Assembly (NCBI GenBank): GCA_017302755.1
Contig: JAFLCR010000049.1
Coordinates: 1-12,438 of the forward strand
Source: Alphaproteobacteria bacterium
GTDB lineage: Bacteria; Pseudomonadota; Alphaproteobacteria; Rickettsiales; JAFLCR01
DNA length: 12,438 nt
Direction of reading: 5' to 3'
The position numbers and the translations under genes are program-made. Positions 1-5,703 of the stretch are shown piece by piece; the stretch's first letter is position 1, and each line of letters opens with the position of its first letter. The notes beneath the pieces are model-generated. The model did not search any database, was not told the origin of the DNA, and saw only the letters and a list, made by a program, of their open reading frames with translations.

Positions 1-1606
1 CTTTGGGGATGTCCTCTTCCGCGATGCCAATGCCGGTATCCTCCACCACGAAGATCATGCTGCGGTGGTGGTCAAGCCTGGCGGAAACAGTTACCCTGCC
101 CCCCTCGGGCGTGAACTTGATCGCGTTGGAAAGCAGGTTGAGCAAGATCTGACGAATTTTTCGCTTATCGGCAAAAATCAGCGGCAGCGACTCTTCCACC
201 TGCAGCTGGAGACTCACGCCCTGCATTTTGCACTTCTCGGTCATGATGCGGCGACATTCGTGCACCACGTCCTGCAACGCGAAGACCTCCTCCTGCAATT
301 CGAGCTTGCCAGCTTCCCCCTTGGAGAATTCAAGAATGTCGTTAATCAGCTGCAGCAGATGATTGCCGCAGAGGTTGATGTCGTGGATACGCTCTTTCTG
401 CTTCGGATTGAGCGGACCGAAATAACCAGAATCCATCATCTCGGAAAATCCGATGATGGCATTCAGCGGCGTGCGCAACTCGTGGCTCATATTGGCAAGG
501 AATTCGGATTTGGTTTGGCTTGCCAACACCGCCGACGCTTCCGATTCTTCAACGCGGCGGATCTGCTTTGCCATCGTCAGCGCGAAAAAGGAAAGCACCG
601 AGCCGAACAGCGCGAAAATTGCCAGGAAGCCTATATCCTTGGAACGGTTCGATTTCCAGGTGGAAAGGAAGTCACTTTCGTCCAGAGTAACCGCAACATA
701 GAGCGGCACATGCGAAAGCTTGGCATAGCTGTAGACCGTGAGCACATTATCGTCGGAAAGCCTTCCCGTGAGCTGAGGGCTCGAAGCCCCGCTACGCACC
801 GCTTCACGCAATTTATCTAGCACGGGAGCGGTCAACATTTCCTCGTCAGCGGGACCGTGGATGAGGATGTTGCCCTGGGCGTCGAAAATCGCCAACGAGC
901 TTTTGCGACCTCGTTCCACGGATTTGAAGAACTCAATGAAATAATGCGCATTGAGAGCGCCCGCCACCACACCGCCAAACTCGCCGCTTTTGCGCGAAAG
1001 GCTGCGTGAAAGCACGATCAGCTCAATGCCAGCTCCCGGCGCGCCGGCAGGCATCTTGTCAAGCATCACGGCCACACGGTTATCATCGCTCGTGTCCTTT
1101 AGTGCCGTAAAAACGGGGTGCGTGGAGACGCTGTAAGTATCGCGCAGCCAAAATTCGTAGCCCGGATCGCTGGCGCGGCCACGGATATATCCCCTGTCGT
1201 CAGCCATTACCATGGTATTCAGCTGGGTGGTTTCCTGTGTCCAAAGCTGAAGGTTGCTCGCCAGATCCTGCTGCAGGTTGCCGCCGAAAAGGTCGTTGAT
1301 GTAATTGCGGTCAGCCGCGCGGCGCAGGGCCATATCAATGGCCAAAAAAGTCAGTTCCGCATGATCGTGCATGGTTTTGGTGAGGCGCTGCGCGTCTTCC
1401 TCGGCGGTTTCAAGCGCGGCTCGGTACGATTCCGATGCCTGGTACGCCACAATAATGCCGAACACGAGCATGATGAGCGCGCTGAAGGCGATCAATCCGT
1501 AAAAACGGGGAGCTCTGGAAGGCGTGCGGATGGCCGGCACCATGGGAATCGCGTGCTTGGAAGTTTGCCCGGAAAATGCTAGGCGTGGGTGCAGTAAAGC
1601 ATGCAT
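1..1606 (-). CDS. membrane sensor histidine kinase, Cache-type sensor (3' end outside window)
   Basis: This open frame runs leftward off the window with about 535 residues visible. It has a membrane segment near residues 39-60 and a periplasmic region (about 61-325) resembling a double-Cache/PDC sensor. A second membrane segment lies near 326-346. The H-box reads FLANMSHELRTPLNA with the phospho-acceptor at His375, which is in frame with the proposed start. The N-box LLSNAIKF has Asn494 and the G1 box is DTGIGI (about 523-528). The missing part should hold the rest of the ATPase domain, and possibly a receiver domain. It would autophosphorylate in response to an unknown extracytoplasmic ligand. 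I chose ATG at 1606; ATG at 1543 (residue 22) is a real alternative because neither start has a clear Shine-Dalgarno and the first leaves only 22 bases to the divergent gene. Kinase assignment is firm; ligand and partner are unknown. Confidence 0.93.
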   Translation of the reverse strand, partial: MHALLHPRLAFSGQTSKHAIPMVPAIRTPSRAPRFYGLIAFSALIMLVFGIIVAYQASESYRAALETAEEDAQRLTKTMHDHAELTFLAIDMALRRAADRNYINDLFGGNLQQDLASNLQLWTQETTQLNTMVMADDRGYIRGRASDPGYEFWLRDTYSVSTHPVFTALKDTSDDNRVAVMLDKMPAGAPGAGIELIVLSRSLSRKSGEFGGVVAGALNAHYFIEFFKSVERGRKSSLAIFDAQGNILIHGPADEEMLTAPVLDKLREAVRSGASSPQLTGRLSDDNVLTVYSYAKLSHVPLYVAVTLDESDFLSTWKSNRSKDIGFLAIFALFGSVLSFFALTMAKQIRRVEESEASAVLASQTKSEFLANMSHELRTPLNAIIGFSEMMDSGYFGPLNPKQKERIHDINLCGNHLLQLINDILEFSKGEAGKLELQEEVFALQDVVHECRRIMTEKCKMQGVSLQLQVEESLPLIFADKRKIRQILLNLLSNAIKFTPEGGRVTVSARLDHHRSMIFVVEDTGIGIAEEDIPK

Positions 1607-1628
1607 AGGTAAATTTCTATCTAGTCTT

Positions 1629-2135
1629 ATGTTTATAAATCGTAAAATCTTCAGCCGCCAATTATTTCCTTGCGCGATATTAATATGTATTTACTTCATG
1701 CGCTTATTGCCAGCTGAGGCGGCAAATATTACCATTTCCGATGCTTGGTCACCGCCCGCCCTGGCAGGAAGCAAGGCCCAGGCAGCCTTTATGACGATTA
1801 CCAATGATTCCGCCGTTCCTGACGTACTGGAAGCTGTTTCCTCTCCGCAATACGACAAGGTGGAAATGCACACGCACGAGAAAGCTGGCAACATCATGAG
1901 GATGTTCCGGGTTGAGCAGATCGGTATTCCTGCCCGTGGCGCAGCCACTCTTGCTCCGGGCGGCTTGCACCTCATGTTATTCGGCGCCAAATCCCCCCTG
2001 AAGACAGGAGATTCCGTTACTTTTAACCTGCGTTTCCGGAACGGGGGAACCATCTCAACAGTAGCAAAAATACGCTCCCCCTCCGCTGCGGCTGAACAAC
2101 CTGGGGCTGAAGCGCATCCCGAGCATCATCACTGA
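1629..2135 (+). CDS. PCu(A)C-family periplasmic copper chaperone
   Basis: This is a 168-aa exported protein. The N-terminus has a basic stretch (NRK), a hydrophobic core (residues 11-24) and a likely signal-peptidase site after AEA (about residue 31). The mature part carries the exact family motif H-X10-M-X21-H-X-M as His81, Met92, His114 and Met116, the Cu(I)-binding set of PCu(A)C (DUF461) proteins. An extra His83 lies beside it, and the C-terminus ends in a short His-rich tail (HPEHHH) that could bind more metal. The family delivers copper to the CuA site of cytochrome c oxidase. No oxidase or Sco gene is visible here, so that role is inferred from the family. The frame is open upstream to 1524, but ATG 1629 places the signal peptide correctly at the N-terminus. 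There is no obvious Shine-Dalgarno. It is divergent from the histidine kinase. Confidence 0.9.
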   Translation: MFINRKIFSRQLFPCAILICIYFMRLLPAEAANITISDAWSPPALAGSKAQAAFMTITNDSAVPDVLEAVSSPQYDKVEMHTHEKAGNIMRMFRVEQIGIPARGAATLAPGGLHLMLFGAKSPLKTGDSVTFNLRFRNGGTISTVAKIRSPSAAAEQPGAEAHPEHHH

Positions 2136-2149
2136 TTTCCATATTTTGG

Positions 2150-2177
2150 TTGCCAGCGTGACGCCAACTGGGCTAAA
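2150..2177 (+). promoter_or_regulatory. possible promoter for infA cluster
   Basis: TTGCCA at 2150-2155 matches the -35 consensus at five of six positions. About 16 bases downstream is GCTAAA, a poor -10 match (3/6). It lies in the only gap upstream of infA. The -10 overlaps the hairpin at 2167-2183. Weak call made by eye. Confidence 0.25.
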
Positions 2178-2183
2178 CCCAGT
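2167..2183. repeat. perfect 6-bp inverted repeat upstream of infA
   Basis: ACTGGG (2167-2172) and CCCAGT (2178-2183) are perfect inverted copies around a 5-base CTAAA loop. It sits 28 bases before the infA start. No T-run follows, so it is not a standard intrinsic terminator. It could be a weak stop for the upstream gene, a leader hairpin or an operator. Confidence 0.4.
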
Positions 2184-2210
2184 CCGGTTCATCTTAAGAT
2201 ATCGGCATTA

Positions 2211-2429
2211 ATGGCAAAAGAAGACTTGATCGAATTCGCCGGCGTGGTGACGGAGCTGCTGCCCAACGCCATGTTCCGCGTGAAACTGGAAAATGGCCAC
2301 GAAATCCTGGCTGTCACTTCCGGTCGCATGCGGAAAAACCGTATCCGCGTCCTGGTCGGTGACAGCGTCAAGGTCGAGATGACGCCGTACGACCTGACCA
2401 AAGGACGCATCACCTTCCGTGATAAATAA
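2211..2429 (+). CDS. infA: translation initiation factor IF-1
   Basis: The 72-aa product is the usual length of bacterial IF-1 and consists of one S1-type OB fold. Diagnostic stretches are MAKEDLIEFAGVV at the start, NGHEILA in the middle and KGRITFR at the end. IF-1 binds the A site of the 30S subunit and works with IF-2 and IF-3 during initiation. The ATG at 2211 gives a canonical N-terminus. Its last 11 bases overlap maf, so the two are very probably co-transcribed and translationally coupled. Confidence 0.98.
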   Translation: MAKEDLIEFAGVVTELLPNAMFRVKLENGHEILAVTSGRMRKNRIRVLVGDSVKVEMTPYDLTKGRITFRDK

Positions 2430-3003
2430 GCCGTTTATTCTGGCTTCCGCCTCGCCGCGCCGCCTGGCGCTGCTTCAGCAGATCGGCCTGACGCCGGTAG
2501 CCGTGGAAGGCGCGGATATCAACGAATCCCCCCTGCCCCGTGAACTGCCGCGAGCTTACGGAGCCAGGTTGGCGATGGCTAAAGCATCAGCAATCGCGAA
2601 AAAGCACCCGGACATGCCCGTCCTGGCCGCCGATACCGTAGTAGCATGTGGCAGACGCATTCTGCCCAAAGCAGAAAGCGAACAGAGTGTCCGTGCCTGC
2701 CTGGAACTGCTTTCGGGAAGAAGGCATCAAGTATGGACTTTTCTTGCATTGCATCTGCCCGGCCGGAAAAACCCCGCGGCAAAGGAAGTCTGCAGCATCG
2801 TTCGCTTCAAGCGGCTTGAAGGTCGAGAAATCGACTCCTATCTCTCATGCGGCGAAGGCGTTGGCAAAGCCGGAGGCTATGCCATCCAGGGCATGGCAGG
2901 GGGGTTTGTGGCCTTTCTTTCCGGCTCCTATTCGAATGTCGTGGGCCTTCCACTTTACGAAACGCGGCAGATGCTGCTGTCACACGGCATCCTTTCTTTC
3001 TGA
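2419..3003 (+). CDS. maf: Maf-family nucleoside triphosphate pyrophosphatase
   Basis: This 194-aa protein has the Maf hallmarks. The N-terminal SASPRR loop (residues 10-15) binds phosphate, the probable catalytic Asp72 lies in AADTVV, ILPKA is at 81-85, LLSGRRH at 98-103, and GKAGGYAIQG at 149-158. Maf proteins hydrolyse non-canonical or methylated NTPs to monophosphates plus pyrophosphate; which subfamily substrate applies here cannot be read by eye. The start is GTG at 2419, inside the end of infA, since no ATG lies in frame upstream of the SASPRR motif. That gives an 11-base overlap and implies coupling to infA. yacG follows after 9 bases. Confidence 0.95.
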   Translation: MINKPFILASASPRRLALLQQIGLTPVAVEGADINESPLPRELPRAYGARLAMAKASAIAKKHPDMPVLAADTVVACGRRILPKAESEQSVRACLELLSGRRHQVWTFLALHLPGRKNPAAKEVCSIVRFKRLEGREIDSYLSCGEGVGKAGGYAIQGMAGGFVAFLSGSYSNVVGLPLYETRQMLLSHGILSF

Positions 3004-3012
3004 GGAAAAACC

Positions 3013-3183
3013 ATGGCATCCTGCCCCATCTGCCAGAAAGCCGTTCAGGCAGATCACCGTCCCTTCTGCAGCGAGCGCTGCCGCCAGGTAGACCTGGGGC
3101 GCTGGCTCAAGGGAGCGTATGCAATTCCGGCAGAATCCTCCGAATCGCCAGAACTTCCTGATGAAGCTGAAGACGCCCCTTAA
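3013..3183 (+). CDS. yacG: YacG-family zinc-binding protein (DNA gyrase inhibitor)
   Basis: This 56-aa gene is easily missed because of its size. It encodes the YacG zinc module: Cys4, Cys7, Cys19 and Cys23 (C-X2-C-X11-C-X3-C), followed by the conserved RCRQVDLGRWL stretch and an acidic tail (EAEDAP). In E. coli YacG binds GyrB and inhibits gyrase; the same role is inferred here. The Shine-Dalgarno (GAGGAA, about 3002-3007) is well placed before ATG 3013. It follows maf by 9 bases and precedes tRNA-Phe. The infA-maf-yacG-tRNA-Phe order is familiar in alphaproteobacteria, sometimes with an RNase E/G gene inserted, which is absent here. Confidence 0.95.
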   Translation: MASCPICQKAVQADHRPFCSERCRQVDLGRWLKGAYAIPAESSESPELPDEAEDAP

Positions 3184-3191
3184 AATTATGG

Positions 3192-3220
3192 TTGCCTTGC
3201 GCCTGCGCCGCCTTTAGATA
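3192..3220 (+). promoter_or_regulatory. candidate promoter for tRNA-Phe
   Basis: TTGCCT (3192-3197) and TAGATA (3215-3220) are separated by exactly 17 bases. This would start transcription about 18 bases upstream of the tRNA. Both hexamers are imperfect (4/6 and 3/6), so the tRNA could instead be transcribed as the tail of the infA-maf-yacG operon. Confidence 0.35.
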
Positions 3221-3244
3221 GTCCTGCCTGCATGTGGCCGGTGT

Positions 3245-3320
3245 GCCCAGATAGCTCAGTTGGTAGAGCAAGGGATTGAAAATCCCTGTGTCGCTGGTTC
3301 GATTCCGGCTCTGGGCACCA
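3245..3320 (+). tRNA. tRNA-Phe (anticodon GAA)
   Basis: This 76-base cloverleaf has acceptor strands GCCCAGA and TCTGGGC, followed by A and an encoded CCA. The D-arm is GCTC-AGTTGGTA-GAGC. The anticodon arm is AGGGA-TTGAAAA-TCCCT with GAA at 3278-3280. The T-arm is GCTGG-TTCGATT-CCGGC with one G-U pair. An open frame on the same strand begins inside the anticodon arm (3276) and continues into the next gene; that part is not coding. Confidence 0.98.
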
Positions 3321-3350
3321 TTTTGGAACTATTTGGTTCGGCTCCGCCGC

Positions 3351-3929
3351 ATGCCCCATCATTCCATACACTCCCTGCCGACACCCTTGGGCACGCTGCA
3401 TACATTCCTGCTGGGCGGTGCGAACACTGAAGCAACGTGCAAGATGGAAGCCGCCATTCCCGAGCTGGTTGAAGGAATGACGGTAGAAAAATGCTTTCTG
3501 ATCCGCTGGAACATCAACGCTGAAACAGAAACCGCACCTTTCGCTATTTGCTGTGAATGGGATAAAAATGATTCGGTGGAAAATGGCCGCGCCGATTCCG
3601 GTCAGTTTTTTGCTGCGCAGACATGGGAAGGCAACGGTTATACCCTCACTTTAGGGACAGGAGACGGGGAAGTGCTGTCGCTGGAAGCGCATAAAGGAAA
3701 CAATATTCCCAGACGGTTCAGCGCTGTAAAACAAACCGGAACCTCTTTCGATAATGGGGAGTTGGATTGGGTCGAATACACGGAAAGGGGATTCCGCATC
3801 CAAGTACCCAGTTTAAAAGAACATGAGGCGCTGGCCCTTCTTTTCGCCGCTGCGTGGAAACCGCATCCGTCGCCTGAGGACGCCTCCACCTGGTTCGCCG
3901 CACGGGCATTATCCACTCCGGATATGTAA
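3351..3929 (+). CDS. hypothetical protein, 192 aa, no recognised family
   Basis: I do not recognise this protein. It is 192 aa, soluble by appearance, with no signal peptide or membrane segment and no obvious catalytic motif. The middle (about residues 45-160) alternates polar and hydrophobic residues in short stretches, as in a beta-rich fold. The C-terminus (about 158-187) looks helical (EHEALALLFAAAW). The frame is open back into tRNA-Phe at 3276. I chose ATG 3351, the first start after the tRNA, 30 bases past its 3' end; no clear Shine-Dalgarno is seen. The stop is 3 bases before the LysE-family start, so the two are probably one transcript, perhaps reading through from the tRNA promoter. 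Coding is supported by sustained frame and sensible composition; function is unknown. Confidence 0.75.
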   Translation: MPHHSIHSLPTPLGTLHTFLLGGANTEATCKMEAAIPELVEGMTVEKCFLIRWNINAETETAPFAICCEWDKNDSVENGRADSGQFFAAQTWEGNGYTLTLGTGDGEVLSLEAHKGNNIPRRFSAVKQTGTSFDNGELDWVEYTERGFRIQVPSLKEHEALALLFAAAWKPHPSPEDASTWFAARALSTPDM

Positions 3930-3932
3930 GCG

Positions 3933-4580
3933 ATGAGCGTTTTTCTCCTAGGTCTCACGACTGGCATGCTCGCGGTAGTGCCGGTGGGGGCCGTGGGCGT
4001 CTTGATCCTGCATAAAGGCTTGCGTCATGGATTTTTCCCAGCCGTCTTCGGCGCGCTGGGTGCCGCAACGGCCGATACACTGTTCGCTGCGGTCGCGTTG
4101 TGGACGGGCGCCGCCGCCCTTGAGGTACTTGCCCCGCACCGCACGGCCATCACCCTGGTGGCGGGATGTTTCCTGGCCGGGCTCGGATTATGGGGCTTTC
4201 TACGCCCTCCAATCGGCAAAACCACGTTCGAGCCAATGCTTCGAGGCACGGCGCTGCTGGTCTCCTTTGGCCAACTCTTTCTCCTGAATTGCCTGAACCC
4301 ACTGATCATCGCGTTCTTTTTCGGTGCTGTGGTGACCGCCGGCGCGCACGGCATGCTGCCTGACACCACCGCTTCGCTGCTTTTCCTGGCGGGCATCGCC
4401 TGCGCCGTGTTTGGCTGGCAGCTCGGCCTCGCCTGGCTGGGGGCGCAGGGTATGACACGGCTTTCCGGCACAATTCAGCACCGCTTATCTCAGGTGGGAC
4501 ACGGCATTGTCGTCAGTGCCGGTATCGTCATGCTCATTTCCGCCATCCTGAGCATGACGGCGGAAGGTTCGCTGCGTTAG
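3933..4580 (+). CDS. LysE/RhtB-family amino-acid exporter-like membrane protein
   Basis: The 215-aa, very hydrophobic protein has about six membrane spans, the usual size and topology of LysE/RhtB translocators. The N-terminal span contains PVGAVGVLILHKGLRHGF, followed by GALGAATADTLFA. These match the PGP...G...G...G..GAALGD pattern of the family with some substitutions. NCLNPLIIAFFFG (about residues 118-130) corresponds to the conserved N-P motif of the mid-protein helix. Members export amino acids or related metabolites; the substrate here cannot be inferred. It starts 3 bases after the 192-aa orphan gene. Its stop is only two bases from the stop of convergent sspB, leaving no room for a separate terminator. 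Confidence 0.85.
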   Translation: MSVFLLGLTTGMLAVVPVGAVGVLILHKGLRHGFFPAVFGALGAATADTLFAAVALWTGAAALEVLAPHRTAITLVAGCFLAGLGLWGFLRPPIGKTTFEPMLRGTALLVSFGQLFLLNCLNPLIIAFFFGAVVTAGAHGMLPDTTASLLFLAGIACAVFGWQLGLAWLGAQGMTRLSGTIQHRLSQVGHGIVVSAGIVMLISAILSMTAEGSLR

Positions 4581-4582
4581 GA

Positions 4583-5089
4583 TTATTTCTTCCTGAAAGT
4601 ATCCAGCGTGATGACTTTGCCCGGCTCCAGGCCCTTGCTGCCGGCGGAGGCGGCCGATGTTCCCTTCTCCGTGGTTTCGTCGAGGCCCGGAAGCTCGGTC
4701 TGCGTGGTGGCCTCCGACGGGGCATGCGGAAGCTCGGTTTGGAACTGAAGCCCGAATTTCACGCTCGGATCGGCGAACGCGGTAAGCGCCGCGTAGGGAA
4801 TCACTAGCTTCTCGCGAATGTTGTTGAAGCTTAAAACCACGCTGAAGAAATCCTCCGCCACGTTCAGATCCCAGAACTGATGCTGGAGCACGATGGTCAT
4901 TTCCTCAGGGTAACGCTCTTTAAGGCGCTGGGCGATGCTGACGCCCGGATGGCGCGTGGCGAAGGAGATGTAGCAATGGTGGCGGCCGGAAAAGCCCTTC
5001 TTCTCCACGATCTTCAGCGCATCATGCACAACGCCGCGCATGGCCTGGTCAATCAGCTTGTCGTAACCGATTAAATCCGTGGTCGTCAT
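4583..5089 (-). CDS. sspB: SspB-family ClpXP adaptor (alpha type)
   Basis: This 168-aa protein matches the alphaproteobacterial SspB family (PF04386). The folded domain spans about residues 1-118, with HHCYISFATRHPGV (37-50), YPEEMTIVLQHQFWDL (60-75) and F-FNNI-KLVIPYAALTAF (85-105). A low-complexity linker (about 119-155) leads to a terminal tail KVITLDTFRKK, the ClpX-docking (XB) element. SspB tethers ssrA-tagged proteins to ClpX and speeds their degradation. ATG 5089 has a good Shine-Dalgarno (AGGGAG) upstream. It lies on the same strand just downstream of ssrA, the gene that makes its ligand tag, and converges with the LysE-family gene. Confidence 0.94.
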   Translation of the reverse strand: MTTTDLIGYDKLIDQAMRGVVHDALKIVEKKGFSGRHHCYISFATRHPGVSIAQRLKERYPEEMTIVLQHQFWDLNVAEDFFSVVLSFNNIREKLVIPYAALTAFADPSVKFGLQFQTELPHAPSEATTQTELPGLDETTEKGTSAASAGSKGLEPGKVITLDTFRKK

Positions 5090-5123
5090 TCAAAGCTCCC
5101 TGAGACGTCTTTTATCGCAATTA

Positions 5124-5129
5124 ATTATA
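5124..5129 (-). promoter_or_regulatory. possible -10 element for sspB
   Basis: On the minus strand a perfect TATAAT lies 34 bases before the sspB start codon in an AT-rich gap. The position of a -35 box shows nothing convincing, so the call rests on the -10 and the local AT-richness. It would give sspB a promoter independent of ssrA. Confidence 0.35.
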
Positions 5130-5163
5130 GTATCATGAGATGCTATATATTCTCTTACTTTTC

Positions 5164-5202
5164 CATAGGCATTTCTGCCACAGCGCGTGGCGCTTCCCTA
5201 TG
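5164..5202. repeat. two-part inverted repeat between ssrA and sspB
   Basis: The outer arms CATAGG (5164-5169) and CCTATG (5197-5202) enclose a second perfect hairpin, GCCAC (5177-5181) and GTGGC (5187-5191), around AGCGC. It falls just after the tmRNA 3' end. There is no T-run on the minus-strand side, so it may be a processing or factor-dependent stop signal rather than an intrinsic terminator. Confidence 0.4.
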
Positions 5203-5216
5203 ACTGACTGCAAATT

Positions 5217-5604
5217 AAGTAGGGGGCTTCTGTTGCCCGGCGCCCCCCGAACCGCGCTGTAACGTATTGCTAAAGTGCCTAATTAGGCGGCGTTAGCAAC
5301 TTCAACCGCAAAGTTGTCGTTAGCAGCAAGAGCCACGTTGTCGTTGGCACTTGTGAAGTTTGATCCGTCGGAACCGAAGTTCCCGGAGGTGTCTTTCCGG
5401 GCAAAGCTCAGGCCTTTACCACGCGCGTCGATCCTATTTCACCCCCGTAGCTCGTTGACCCCACCGCACGCGATGGGCTGACGGCTCCTTATCGTTCCTT
5501 TAGACAACTTAGGGAACGGGGAGATGGTGGAGGTGCCGGGTACCGCCCCCGGGTCCGCAGCGCTTATTCCGCAAGAGGTTTATCGCCATAGCTGGAAACC
5601 AGCA
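5217..5604 (-). ncRNA. ssrA: permuted two-piece tmRNA (alphaproteobacterial type)
   Basis: tmRNA rescues stalled ribosomes and adds a degradation tag. Here the gene is circularly permuted, as known in alphaproteobacteria. On the minus strand the acceptor piece comes first (from about 5603 to its CCA at 5527-5525), with T-arm CCGGG-GGCGGTA-CCCGG, then 3' acceptor strand CACCTCC, A and CCA. A spacer of about 78 bases (5524-5447) follows and should be cut out. The coding piece starts at 5446 with GGGGGTG, which pairs with CACCTCC. Position 3 of that stem is G-U, the alanine identity signal. A pseudoknot-like region (about 5400-5369), the tag frame (5348-5283) and a GGGGGC/GCCCCC helix (to about 5221) follow. 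The 5' and 3' limits are estimates. An open frame extending thyX upstream covers the acceptor piece and is spurious there. Confidence 0.95.
5283..5348 (-). other. tmRNA tag reading frame, 21 codons plus TAA
   Basis: Reading from the proposed resume codon GCC (5348) gives ANDNVALA followed by ANDNFAVEVANAA and TAA. The resume codon lies about 20 bases after the first pseudoknot-like region. The second ANDN block (from 5324) is in the same frame but about 44 bases from it, farther than is usual. The second half closely resembles the Caulobacter tag ANDNFAEEFAVAA. The resume position is inferred by comparison, not demonstrated. Confidence 0.8.
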
Positions 5605-5609
5605 GGATT

Positions 5610-5638
5610 ATTATGGGGTTTCGGAGGTGTTTTTTCAA
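5610..5638 (-). promoter_or_regulatory. sigma70-type promoter of ssrA
   Basis: On the minus strand TTGAAA (5638-5633) and CATAAT (5615-5610) are separated by exactly 17 bases, with 4/6 and 5/6 consensus matches. Transcription would start near 5603, a few bases upstream of the acceptor piece. It lies inside the upstream open frame that would extend thyX, further evidence that this frame is not coding. Confidence 0.75.
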
Positions 5639-5703
5639 GGATTTTCCCGGTTTCCTTTTTGCAGCAAGCGGGTAAAGTGAGAAAAATTCATCGTCGAGAG
5701 CTT

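Noticed and set aside
65..820. 251-aa plus-strand open frame, and another at 1118-1582
   Set aside because: Both are antisense to the histidine kinase, whose motifs (H-box, N-box, G1) are all in one minus-strand frame. The plus-strand translations show no family features.
3245..3320. tRNA-Phe as an integration (att) site for a mobile element
   Set aside because: No integrase is present and I saw no repeat of the tRNA 3' end elsewhere in the window. The downstream genes look chromosomal.
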